Of a DNA stretch of 6,798 nt, positions 1 through 6,380 are shown one piece after another; the first letter of the stretch is position 1; every line of letters begins with the position of its first letter. The stretch lies in the NCBI GenBank assembly GCA_020355105.1, contig CP070658.1:861464-868261 (forward strand), given 5' to 3'. Under the pieces are notes generated by a model that saw only the letters and a program-made list of their open reading frames with translations, was not told where the DNA came from and did no database searches. The translations under genes and the position numbers were made by a program. Source of the stretch: Candidatus Thorarchaeota archaeon (GTDB lineage: Archaea; Asgardarchaeota; Thorarchaeia; Thorarchaeales; Thorarchaeaceae).

Positions 1-48
1 GATATCGAGAGCTCCAACAGTTGGGATAGCATAGGTGTATGCTATTCG
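1..48 (-). repeat. Start of Ig-like stalk repeat 7, cut by window edge (residues 2096-2111)
   Basis: The 16 residues from Arg2096 repeat the junction seen before repeats 3-6 (closing hydrophobic strand, then Arg, then an aromatic/Thr-rich strand). The window ends inside this unit, so the ladder continues downstream by at least part of one repeat. Confidence 0.5.
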
Positions 49-3000
49 TATCAGTATCTGGAATTCCAAAGTACGAGTTGTGTAGCTTGCCCTACTTACT
101 GTGAGATTGAAGCTGTGAGTACCCTTCGCCAATGATGATACATCGACCCATACGCTATAGATTCCTCCTCCAACGTCAGTCCAATTCGCAATATACTCTG
201 GATGGTCAGGAGATGACACAGTTGCACTATCTATTCCGACTCCACCGTCTATGTCGGTGTAATTGAGGAAGATTTGAACATCTGTCTGGTATGGAGTAGT
301 GACCTGAGGATAGTTTGGTGAAGTAAGTGTGCTAATCACGTTTCGATACCTGAACGTAATCACAAGCTGTGCAGACCCGTGACTAGCATTCAATGGAGTC
401 AAGGTCACTGTGATTGTGTACTCTCCAATCCCACCAAGCTCAGTCCAGAGGATTCTAAGAGTATACCTCCCGACATTCTGATCAGTAGTGTCAATTGAGA
501 AAGCATACGTGCTCACTGAGAATTCCGCTTGAGTTAGACCTCTCACGGGAAGTCGGTAGCTGTCACCCGCCTCGCTTACATTCACCCTAAGGTCAATGAC
601 AAAGTCAGCTTCAGCCGGGAACACCAAATCCGTTGGTTCGTGGTACATTGTTGTGGTCATGCTTCGGATGGTTATGTCAAAGTCATAGTCGGCAGGATTC
701 GCGTAAGCACTGCTGAGGATATCTATGGACATGGTGATTGACCAAATCCCTACATCCCAATCTGACGTGTCGTACGTAATATCATAACTGGAGGGACTTG
801 AGAATAGAGTAACATCGAACCCTTTTGCGAATGAGAATTCTCCAATCTCTCCAATCGGAACTTGGGCATCCACGTCGTGGTCCCACACTAGGACTGTAAG
901 AGGTGTCATATTTCCGAAGGGTTGTACAACAACTCCAGAGACCGTGGCTGAAGTCGTGTGGGCCCTGATGGTAACATCGAACGAATAAGCCTGTGGCGCA
1001 TGGTACTTCGTGCCGGACATTGTTACTGTGAGAGTCACTGTTTCTGTTGAAGGCACCGTAACGGCCCAGGTGTTCGTAGTCAAGGTCACATCATAGCTGG
1101 AGCCAGCCCGGTTCTGAACCCCGTAGCTGTCTGGGTCAAACGAGAACGTTGTTACGGCACTCAGAGGAACGGTACCACCAGTATCCAAGTCAGTCAGGAC
1201 GATGTGGAGTGGAGTATCGAAGCCATATGGGCGAACCAGATTCCCCTGTACACTGACGGAAGTGTAGTGTTGTCTGAGTGTGAAGGTGATATTAACGCTA
1301 GCCATTTCGAGAAAAGTGCCCGCCTTCGTTGCATTCAGAATGTACCAATAGTTACCGGGGCTCAGAGCACTTGTGTCGATTGATATGTTGTATTTGCCCT
1401 GACCGAGTGGGTTGACCGTTAGCGGACCGGCATCAGAACGTACAATTGTGGCCCCATCAATACGTACATTGTCGAATGTGTCCGTGAAGGTCAAGACCGC
1501 CGTAAGATCGAAGTCCACCGGAGTCGTTTTGACATCGCCGTACTCTAAATTCGTCCTGTGATACAGGTCCAAGTCAAAGAACCCTATCGCATCATTGTAG
1601 AACGGGTGACTTGCCGCAATCTCTATCCTCCAGCTCCTTGCCTCCTCTAGGTCCGCCGTATTCACCATCTTTCCGTATACACCCGTGTTGTAGTCATCAA
1701 GTGTGATTTGAGTCCCTGAGCCTGACACTGTCCAGTTCATCGTCACAGTAGCCCCCGCCACTGGTACTGAACCGATGGTGTCTGTAAACTCATATTCAAT
1801 GTAGATCCAATCCCCGGCCAAGGCGATTGTTTCAGTGGGCTCGAGAAGAGTGAAAGAGGTAGGATGCTTTACTGTGAACTCCCGCTCGTAAATGCCCACG
1901 CGGTGGTCTATTGAGCTGCCTGAGTCATTAAAGCGGATGGTTGCAGTCCAAATGCCTGCTGGGGCAGTATTGTCAAGTGGTCTAGTGAAGCTTGGGAAGT
2001 AGGTGGAATTCGGATCTCGCGGGAGTTCAGCGCTCTTTGAGTAGAATGTCAGAGGACTGTTCAGATTATCGTACTCCGTTTCCAACCACTCAGCTGAACG
2101 TACAACATTGGAAACCCTAATCTCGTCAAAACGTCCATCAAAGTACCTCGTCGGCATGTCAGGGTCACCGCCCCAGAGCCAGTCATCCAAGTCAGCAATC
2201 TGTGTCCAGTAGACTGGCACACCTCTGAAGACTGGCGACCAGAAACTGCCATCGACGTACATTCCCACGGAGTCAAGTTCAGTTCGAATGGAGTAGTCCA
2301 GAGTCACCGCAAGTTGGTGCCATGTTTGGTTGGCAAATAGATTCGTGTCCAGGTTATAGTCGTTTCCAACTCCTCCCCAAGGATAGAAGAACACGTTTCC
2401 ATTCTCTTGAGTCCCCCACTCAAAACCATCATTTGGATTGCCGTTGAAGCGATTACTTGATTCCATTATTATATCTCTATCACCGTCTGCTGCATCATTG
2501 TCAAACCAAATCCACAGCTGTATTGTGCCGGCGGCGGCGACAGAATCCAAGCTTGAGCTGTCACTTATTCTCAGGAGATTGTCAGCTTCAATTTCATCGA
2601 AGTCGAGTCCCTTTCCAATCTTGGCATCAACTAGGTCAGCTGCATTCATTGTGCCCTCGGTTGTACCATCGTTGCTGTAAGAAGTGGAGTCCTTTATCTC
2701 ATCGGCTGCACCAGTTGGTGATTCTTCAAGATGCCATACACCAACGTATCCGTTGCTCCAGACCTCATCAGGCAGTTCCTGTGGTCCAACCAATGGATTG
2801 CCGTAGTACATCTCTATGTCTGTATCGACAAGCCCGGTAAGATTCGCCCTGACCCATGCAACAAGACGTGCCTCGGTTCCTGAGTAGGCTGGATCATACT
2901 CGGCCAACTCATGAGGTATGACGATACCATTCTGCACGAAGACTATGTCATCGCCATCTGCCTGGGCCCTATCATGTAAATCCGCGTCAATGATTTCAAG

Positions 3001-6000
3001 ATAGACAGGAAAGTGCGTCAGGTCGTCGTGCACCCTTGTGTTGTCTACGGTTATGACCTTCCTATATGCAAACGACGGAATCACGTGACTGGGACTGCCA
3101 ATGGTTGAGTTCGCAAGAGGGGTACCCCAAAGCGAACCGGAGGGGTCAGTCAGGAATAGCTGAGTTGCAGATCCTGCGAGCCAAGAGGATGTTCCTTGAA
3201 ACCTGAGTGAGTCGGTCGTTTGGAAGACACCAGTACTGGAGAGTGACTGACCTACAAGTCCTAGCTGCAAATCACTCAGGTAGTTTAGTGACTCGAACTT
3301 TATTGTCCAAAGCCCATAGATGTCGACTGCAGATGGATTGAGTGTGATTCTTCCTCCAGTGTATGTCCAGTCCGTAGGATTCGACTTGGATTGATTCAAT
3401 GGATTTGCTACCGAAACTGGCTTCCATTCTGTGGCTGGATATTCAATATAGACCCCCGTTTGCGAGATGCCGGGTGGAGGGGAAACCAAGACCTTCGCCG
3501 TCCACTTCACAATTGCACTGTCATTAGTGGCATGGAACGTGGTACCCTCGCTCAAGTCTTCACCAAGCGACTTCCCGGAACCCTCAAAGTCCATGCTCAT
3601 TGTGTAACCGATGCTGATAGGCAATGGAGATTCCGTTGAGAAGTGGAGGACTGCAGACTGGCTTGGCGAGGATGCAGTGTTTGCCTGCTCTGAACCGACT
3701 GAATAGAAGCTGGATGGGTCGACTTGACTTGCGAATTCCGTTGCAATCCATCCGTCTGATAGCGCATTCTGAGTCATGCGAATTTCGTCAATCATTCCGC
3801 CAAAGAACCGATTGTTTCCGGTACCTGTCTGCCAGTTGCCTATAACGAACGGAATGAAGGAGTCCAGAATCGAATCGCCATCACGGAAACCCGCTCTGTC
3901 AAAGCTACCGTTCAGACACATTCGCATCTCGGTAGTTGCGGCGCTCCATCTGAAAGCGAGATAGTGCCATGACCCTGCAGATGCAACACCAAGACTGCTC
4001 AAAGTACCAGAGGAACCTCCTCCTGCACCGTCCGTCACCATTCTGATCGTGAACCGCTGATCGCCATTAATTGCGAAGTGCATGATTCCTTGTGCTGGGT
4101 CCGTGCTTATTGCCTTGGAGAATACCCTATCATCTCCGGCTGCATTCTGATAGGCCCACCCAGTTATGGTGAATCCTGTCCATTCATCCGTATCGATCTG
4201 TCCCACGCTGATGACATCATTAATCCCGTCGAAATCAATTGCACTTCCGATTGCTCCTGAAACAAGGTCATCGTAGGTCATACTGCCAAATGAAGGTCCG
4301 CTATGGTGGTTGTCCGTGCTATCATAGATGGTGCCATTTGGTGCGTCATTCATATGCTGTACAATCTCATAATCGTCCCATACTCCAGACGACTCGAGAC
4401 CACCTATTCCGGGGCCGCCATAGAACATGGTGATAACAGTATCAACTGAAGAGAATAGAGTCGGCACCTTCACCCAAGCCACAAGATGAGCCTCGGTGAG
4501 ACTGTAGTTCTGGTTGAACAGCTCAATCTCATGCTCAACGAACTCGTTTCCAACCTTGAATGCAATGTCTGCACCGCCGGACTTGACATGTGCCTTCAAA
4601 TCAGAGTCATAGATGTCTATGAGAACAGGGAAATCAGTTAGGTCTTCAGACACTTTCGTATGGTCAACCGTGATGTCTTTCTTGTACTGCAGTGAACTTC
4701 TTGCATAGTCTACCTCTGCACTGATCACATCCTCGGAATGCGGGATTCTATACCAAACATATAGGCGCGACAGCTCTTGTTGAGTGAAGTTATTCGACGG
4801 GCTGGCATCATACGAACCCTTGATATTGTTGTAATGCTGAGGCGAACTTGACCACATGTAGCTCAGCATGATGGCTACGTACTGGCCATTGATCCAACTA
4901 CTGGAGGAAACGGCTTTCTGCAGAAGCGGAGCGATGTCAGGAGAGGAATATCGGACATTGGAAGTCCAGTAGTCTGGCATCCAGTCTATGCTTGTGTCAA
5001 TCCAGTCGAACTCGTCCTCCAAATGTAGGCCAACATGATTGCTGAACGAATCGATTGGTTGTCCAGCAGAGTTGTTGATGGCAACATGGACTCGCGTGTC
5101 TACAAGCCCAGACCCCCCAGACGATTCAGTTTCCAAGTAGGCGCGCTCAATCACAGCCCCTTGTGGAATATCAAGGGGAAACTGCAGTCCCAACTCGAAA
5201 GGATTGGAGGTGTTCCAGAAGGTGCCCCAGATACCGACCTCTGGACGCGCATCGTTGTTGTAACCGTCCAAGTCAATGCCGGAGGTGTAGTCCCAACAGT
5301 CTCGCCCGTCCTCCTTTGGCACGAATGGGAAAGCACTCGCCGCTGTTGACCCTACTACCTCAGTTCCATTAACTCTCAAGCCCACCTGCTCGGGGAACGG
5401 TCGGACCTCCAACTCCATTTGTATCTCATCAATGTAGACATAGGCGTTTCGAGAGGAGCCCAGCGTTCCAGAAACGTCGGTGCCTAAGCCAATCTCGAAT
5501 AGCAGGGAATCCGGAAGAGCCAGTGAAGCGAGCTCAGAGGAGGGTACAGTGACCGACGCTTGCAGCCAAGTATTTGTCGTGTCACCCGGCTCGAACACAA
5601 GGAACTTGTCCTCTATGCCAGCAATTCTGGTGAAGAGATGGGTTTGATTGTACAAATCGGAGGATGAAGTCACATAGTAGAAGAAGCTAATCTGAACTGA
5701 GTAGAGTTCTCGCCAAGGAGCGTGTACCTGTTGACTCAGGTAAAGGGCATCGTCAGGATCAAGATTGTCACTGCCGCCTATCACAGCTTCAAACCTCCAT
5801 CCACGTGTGCCGGAATAGCCACTAGAGTCGTCGTTAAGCTCCCAATCACCATGAAGAGGATGAGGACTATATGAGCCCATCTCATACCCGACAGACTTGG
5901 TCAAAGTCCAATAGTTGGGCACAGTGACTTGGTCATCATACATGCTAATGCTACCTACATGCCATCTCTCTTGGTGATAGGTATTCCAGCTCGGGTTGCG

Positions 6001-6333
6001 TAGCACATCGGTTGTTGTCATTGTGAAAGTATCGAGTGTCGCTCCAAGACCAGTAGCCGCATAGTCGCCAGAGATGCCTATTGTCCCCACGGTCATAGTG
6101 TCAGAATCAATCTCGACAGGCACATCGGTCCCATCGACAACGGTGCCGCGGATGATTGTGTTGAGTGCCTGGCCGGTTCCGGTGCCGTACGAGTAGCCTC
6201 CGTTAGCCAAGACCGGGCTGCTGTGTGTATGGAATGGCCCTGCATCTGTGACTGGCATCATTTGTGGGGAGTACACAGACGGGACCAAGAATAGGATTGT
6301 GAAGATGATAACTAATAGTCCAGATCTCCTCAT
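1..6333 (-). CDS. Giant secreted modular surface protein with DUF2341-LamG cassettes and Ig-like stalk (3' end beyond window)
   Basis: Probable extracellular adhesin or glycan-binding protein. The frame reads for 2111 codons from the ATG at 6333-6331 and is still open at base 1, so the C-terminus is missing. The start is well fixed: an in-frame TGA lies seven codons upstream (6352-6354), a strong Shine-Dalgarno site precedes it, and a signal peptide follows directly. Order of parts: signal peptide (1-22), unassigned beta domain (about 116-306), DNRLRE/CBM96-like domain (367-531), DUF2341 and LamG (550-880), unassigned beta linker (885-1085), second DUF2341 and LamG (1090-1425), then Ig-like repeats of about 100 residues from 1486. 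It is rich in Thr, Ser, Asp and aromatic residues, has about 25 N-x-S/T sequons and only two cysteines. No catalytic motif was recognised. LamG folds can bind glycans or, rarely, act as glycosidases; binding is the more likely role, by inference. Exact ligand and anchoring are unknown. Confidence 0.93.
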   Translation of the reverse strand, partial: MRRSGLLVIIFTILFLVPSVYSPQMMPVTDAGPFHTHSSPVLANGGYSYGTGTGQALNTIIRGTVVDGTDVPVEIDSDTMTVGTIGISGDYAATGLGATLDTFTMTTTDVLRNPSWNTYHQERWHVGSISMYDDQVTVPNYWTLTKSVGYEMGSYSPHPLHGDWELNDDSSGYSGTRGWRFEAVIGGSDNLDPDDALYLSQQVHAPWRELYSVQISFFYYVTSSSDLYNQTHLFTRIAGIEDKFLVFEPGDTTNTWLQASVTVPSSELASLALPDSLLFEIGLGTDVSGTLGSSRNAYVYIDEIQMELEVRPFPEQVGLRVNGTEVVGSTAASAFPFVPKEDGRDCWDYTSGIDLDGYNNDARPEVGIWGTFWNTSNPFELGLQFPLDIPQGAVIERAYLETESSGGSGLVDTRVHVAINNSAGQPIDSFSNHVGLHLEDEFDWIDTSIDWMPDYWTSNVRYSSPDIAPLLQKAVSSSSWINGQYVAIMLSYMWSSSPQHYNNIKGSYDASPSNNFTQQELSRLYVWYRIPHSEDVISAEVDYARSSLQYKKDITVDHTKVSEDLTDFPVLIDIYDSDLKAHVKSGGADIAFKVGNEFVEHEIELFNQNYSLTEAHLVAWVKVPTLFSSVDTVITMFYGGPGIGGLESSGVWDDYEIVQHMNDAPNGTIYDSTDNHHSGPSFGSMTYDDLVSGAIGSAIDFDGINDVISVGQIDTDEWTGFTITGWAYQNAAGDDRVFSKAISTDPAQGIMHFAINGDQRFTIRMVTDGAGGGSSGTLSSLGVASAGSWHYLAFRWSAATTEMRMCLNGSFDRAGFRDGDSILDSFIPFVIGNWQTGTGNNRFFGGMIDEIRMTQNALSDGWIATEFASQVDPSSFYSVGSEQANTASSPSQSAVLHFSTESPLPISIGYTMSMDFEGSGKSLGEDLSEGTTFHATNDSAIVKWTAKVLVSPPPGISQTGVYIEYPATEWKPVSVANPLNQSKSNPTDWTYTGGRITLNPSAVDIYGLWTIKFESLNYLSDLQLGLVGQSLSSTGVFQTTDSLRFQGTSSWLAGSATQLFLTDPSGSLWGTPLANSTIGSPSHVIPSFAYRKVITVDNTRVHDDLTHFPVYLEIIDADLHDRAQADGDDIVFVQNGIVIPHELAEYDPAYSGTEARLVAWVRANLTGLVDTDIEMYYGNPLVGPQELPDEVWSNGYVGVWHLEESPTGAADEIKDSTSYSNDGTTEGTMNAADLVDAKIGKGLDFDEIEADNLLRISDSSSLDSVAAAGTIQLWIWFDNDAADGDRDIIMESSNRFNGNPNDGFEWGTQENGNVFFYPWGGVGNDYNLDTNLFANQTWHQLAVTLDYSIRTELDSVGMYVDGSFWSPVFRGVPVYWTQIADLDDWLWGGDPDMPTRYFDGRFDEIRVSNVVRSAEWLETEYDNLNSPLTFYSKSAELPRDPNSTYFPSFTRPLDNTAPAGIWTATIRFNDSGSSIDHRVGIYEREFTVKHPTSFTLLEPTETIALAGDWIYIEYEFTDTIGSVPVAGATVTMNWTVSGSGTQITLDDYNTGVYGKMVNTADLEEARSWRIEIAASHPFYNDAIGFFDLDLYHRTNLEYGDVKTTPVDFDLTAVLTFTDTFDNVRIDGATIVRSDAGPLTVNPLGQGKYNISIDTSALSPGNYWYILNATKAGTFLEMASVNITFTLRQHYTSVSVQGNLVRPYGFDTPLHIVLTDLDTGGTVPLSAVTTFSFDPDSYGVQNRAGSSYDVTLTTNTWAVTVPSTETVTLTVTMSGTKYHAPQAYSFDVTIRAHTTSATVSGVVVQPFGNMTPLTVLVWDHDVDAQVPIGEIGEFSFAKGFDVTLFSSPSSYDITYDTSDWDVGIWSITMSIDILSSAYANPADYDFDITIRSMTTTMYHEPTDLVFPAEADFVIDLRVNVSEAGDSYRLPVRGLTQAEFSVSTYAFSIDTTDQNVGRYTLRILWTELGGIGEYTITVTLTPLNASHGSAQLVITFRYRNVISTLTSPNYPQVTTPYQTDVQIFLNYTDIDGGVGIDSATVSSPDHPEYIANWTDVGGGIYSVWVDVSSLAKGTHSFNLTVSRASYTTRTLEFQILIRIAYTYAIPTVGALDI
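49..351 (-). repeat. Ig-like stalk repeat 6, type A (residues 1995-2095)
   Basis: Starts at Arg1995 (RYRNVISTLTSPNY) and returns to the type A pattern: F-L-N-Y-T-D, I-D-S-A-T-V, G-G-G-I-Y-S-V-W-V-D-V-S-S-L, a G-T-H-S-F-N-L strand and closing FQILI. It matches repeat 2 more closely than its type B neighbours. Confidence 0.7.
352..666 (-). repeat. Ig-like stalk repeat 5, type B (residues 1890-1994)
   Basis: Starts at Arg1890 (RSMTTTMYHEPTD). It has a longer N-V-S-E-A-G-D-S turn, L-P-V where repeats 3 and 4 have V-P-L/I, then Y-A-F-S-I-D-T-T-D-Q, Y-T-L-R-I-L-W and closing VITF. It is more divergent than repeats 3 and 4 but keeps the same junction and order. Confidence 0.62.
667..966 (-). repeat. 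Ig-like stalk repeat 4, type B (residues 1790-1889)
   Basis: Starts at Arg1790 (RAHTTSATVSGV) and follows repeat 3 closely: Q-P-F-G-N-M-T-P-L for R-P-Y-G-F-D-T-P-L, W-D-H-D for T-D-L-D, Q-V-P-I for T-V-P-L, S-Y-D-I-T-Y-D-T-S-D-W for S-Y-D-V-T-L-T-T-N-T-W, and closing F-D-I-T-I. Repeats 3 and 4 are the closest pair in the ladder, suggesting a late tandem duplication. Confidence 0.75.
967..1275 (-). repeat. Ig-like stalk repeat 3, type B (residues 1687-1789)
   Basis: Starts at Arg1687 (RQHYTSVSVQGN), has R-P-Y-G-F-D-T-P-L, an L-T-D-L-D turn, T-V-P-L and a S-Y-D-V-T-L-T-T-N-T-W segment, and closes with SFDVTI. Together with repeats 4 and 5 it forms a subtype with V-P-L/I after the turn and a S-Y-D strand, unlike the G-x-Y type A units. 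Confidence 0.7.
1276..1563 (-). repeat. Ig-like stalk repeat 2, type A (residues 1591-1686)
   Basis: Starts at the YHRTN junction and shows V-L-T-F-T-D-T, I-D-G-A-T-I, then a G-K-Y-N-I-S-I-D-T-S-A-L-S-P-G-N-Y run, and closes with NITFTL. It is the clearest relative of repeat 6, which has N-Y-T-D, I-D-S-A-T-V, G-I-Y-S-V and D-V-S-S-L-A-K-G at matching places. Confidence 0.72.
1564..1878 (-). repeat. Ig-like stalk repeat 1, type A (residues 1486-1590)
   Basis: First unit of a ladder of tandem domains of about 100 residues. It shows a Trp-Ile-Tyr-Ile-Glu-Tyr strand, an E-F-T-D-T turn, V-A-G-A-T-V, a T-G-V-Y-G segment and a closing strand F-F-D-L-D-L. The F-T-D-T, G-A-T-V and G-x-Y landmarks recur in repeats 2 and 6. 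Likely an Ig-like beta sandwich; the fold is inferred from the strand pattern. Confidence 0.65.
1879..2058 (-). other. Short beta segment joining LamG copy 2 to the stalk (residues about 1426-1485)
   Basis: This segment carries a S-P-L-T-F-Y-S-K-S-A-E linker, matching the SSFYSVGSE linker after LamG copy 1, then APAGIWTATIRFNDSG and a closing strand. The 'P-A-G-I-W-T-A-T-I-R-F-N-D' pattern is that of a small archaeal surface beta-sandwich (proprotein-convertase-P or CARDB-like strand), but it is too short for a firm call. Confidence 0.4.
2059..2745 (-). other. LamG-type concanavalin A-like domain, copy 2 (residues about 1197-1425)
   Basis: It opens with GVWHLEESPTG (Trp1200), the usual 'G-V-W-H-L-x-E' entry after DUF2341, then DSTSYSNDGTTEG, IGKGLDFDEIE, an AAGTIQLWIWF strand, NQTWHQLAVTLDY, VGMYVDGSFW and the diagnostic end block RFDEIRVSNVVRSAEWLETE (Phe1402). 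All standard LamG blocks are present and in order, so the fold call is strong. It diverges widely from copy 1 outside these blocks, which points to an old duplication. Glycan or protein binding is inferred. Confidence 0.88.
2788..3066 (-). other. DUF2341 domain, copy 2 (residues about 1090-1182)
   Basis: This copy starts at Tyr1090 with YRKVITVDNTRVHDDLTHFP, followed by VYLEIIDADL, a V-I-P-H-E-L strand, TEARLVAWVRANL and the closing MYYGNP (Met1175). Against copy 1 it keeps Y-x-K-x-I-T-V-D, D-L-T-x-F-P-V, the H-E pair, T-E-A-x-L-V-A-W-V and the Y-G-x-P end. It is the more canonical of the two; copy 1 has Phe-Tyr-Gly-Gly-Pro where this one has Tyr-Tyr-Gly-Asn-Pro. Confidence 0.9.
3079..3681 (-). 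other. Unassigned beta-rich linker between the two cassettes (residues about 885-1085)
   Basis: About 200 residues separate LamG copy 1 from DUF2341 copy 2. Visible landmarks are a HFSTESPLP start, TYTGGRITLNPSAVDIYG in the middle with a following WTIKFES strand, and a late SSWLAGSATQLFLTDPSG segment. The alternating pattern and length suit two small beta-sandwich domains, and the WTYTGGRITL / YGLWTIKFES pair is the kind of strand pair seen in Ig-like surface repeats. No named family is recognised. Confidence 0.45.
3694..4371 (-). other. LamG-type concanavalin A-like domain, copy 1 (residues about 655-880)
   Basis: After DUF2341 copy 1 the sequence shows the standard LamG order: D-S-T-D-N-H-H-S-G early, GSAIDFDGINDVISVG near residue 698, FTITGWAY, a central 'G-S-W-H-Y-L-A-F-R-W' strand, an 'M-C-L-N-G-S-F' strand and the terminal GGMIDEIRMTQNALS block (Met847). 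These blocks mark a two-sheet jelly roll, as in laminin G-like and pentraxin-like folds, usually binding sugars or proteins, often with calcium. One of the protein's two cysteines is here, so no intradomain disulphide is expected. It ends with W-I-A-T-E-F followed by a SSFYSVGSEQ linker. Confidence 0.82.
4399..4686 (-). other. DUF2341 domain, copy 1 (residues about 550-645)
   Basis: This copy starts at Tyr550 with YKKDITVDHTKV, continues with DLTDFPVLIDIYDSDL and a His-Glu-Ile-Glu strand, then the conserved TEAHLVAWVKVP segment, and closes at TMFYGGPG (Phe637). These are hallmark blocks of DUF2341, a small beta domain of unknown function found almost always in front of a LamG-type domain in secreted archaeal and bacterial proteins. 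That order holds here. The second copy at residue 1090 aligns block for block. Confidence 0.85.
4741..5235 (-). other. DNRLRE/CBM96-like beta domain (residues about 367-531)
   Basis: The domain opens with a Gly-Ile-Trp-Gly strand and then FPLDIPQGAVIERAYLE, which matches the pattern of DNRLRE/CBM96-type domains: a 'rf-l-iP-ga-I-sA-L' strand near the start. Later come a Trp-rich middle (EFDWIDTSIDWMPDYW), a Ser-Pro-Asp-Ile segment leading into a short helix (LLQKAV), a 'W-I-N-G-Q-Y-V-A-I-M-L' strand and a closing YVWYRIP strand ending at Pro531. In the known family these domains bind polysaccharides such as alginate, or occur as structural modules in archaeal and bacterial surface proteins. 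Family assignment is by pattern memory. Confidence 0.5.
5416..5988 (-). other. Unassigned N-terminal beta-rich domain (residues about 116-306)
   Basis: This segment begins near Trp116 and ends with the strand YVYIDEIQMELEV (Tyr300 is in it). It contains alternating polar and hydrophobic strands, many aromatics, a Gly-Trp-Arg-Phe-Glu-Ala turn and a late I-D-E-I strand. A closing strand of this type is common in jelly-roll carbohydrate-binding modules and LamG-like sandwiches, where it covers the sheet edge. The layout (W...GDWEL...GWRFEAV...SVQISFFY...YIDEIQMEL) therefore suggests a jelly-roll fold. I do not recognise a named family, and the ligand is unknown. Confidence 0.5.
6268..6333 (-). 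other. Signal peptide of the giant surface protein
   Basis: Residues 1-22 show a classic Sec-type signal: a short basic start (MRRSG), a hydrophobic core (LLVIIFTILFLV), a helix-breaking proline at 18 and a likely cleavage site after Val-Tyr-Ser (22). The arginine pair lacks the other features of a Tat motif, and no lipobox cysteine follows. The mature protein would begin with a Pro/Met-rich, then Gly/Thr-rich stretch (23-115) that I cannot assign to a domain. Cleavage position is estimated by eye. Confidence 0.88.
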
Positions 6334-6340
6334 GTGGAGC

Positions 6341-6348
6341 GACCTCCT
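6341..6348 (-). promoter_or_regulatory. Shine-Dalgarno site of the giant gene
   Basis: The minus strand reads AGGAGGTC here, with eight bases between GGAGGT and the ATG at 6333. It is a near-perfect anti-16S match at normal spacing and supports that ATG as the start. It indicates leadered, SD-dependent translation. Confidence 0.85.
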
Positions 6349-6380
6349 GTTTCACACTGAGGTTTTGCTTGTACCTGCCG

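Noticed and set aside
1..1878. CRISPR array or recent DNA-level tandem repeat in the stalk region
   Set aside because: The repetition is at protein level with strong divergence; I saw no long identical DNA repeats or spacers.
2061..2276. Minus-strand open frame of 71 codons inside LamG copy 2
   Set aside because: It is a shifted frame inside the LamG coding sequence. The in-frame reading carries the conserved F-D-E-I-R block at this place, so there is no reason to invoke a frameshift or nested gene. The same holds for the frame at 5151-5336.
5035..5349. Plus-strand open frame of 104 codons, with others of 60-127 codons at 2438-2840, 3391-3964 and 4078-4433
   Set aside because: All lie antisense to the long minus-strand frame, which has coherent domains throughout. 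Their translations have no recognisable domain and no convincing ribosome site.
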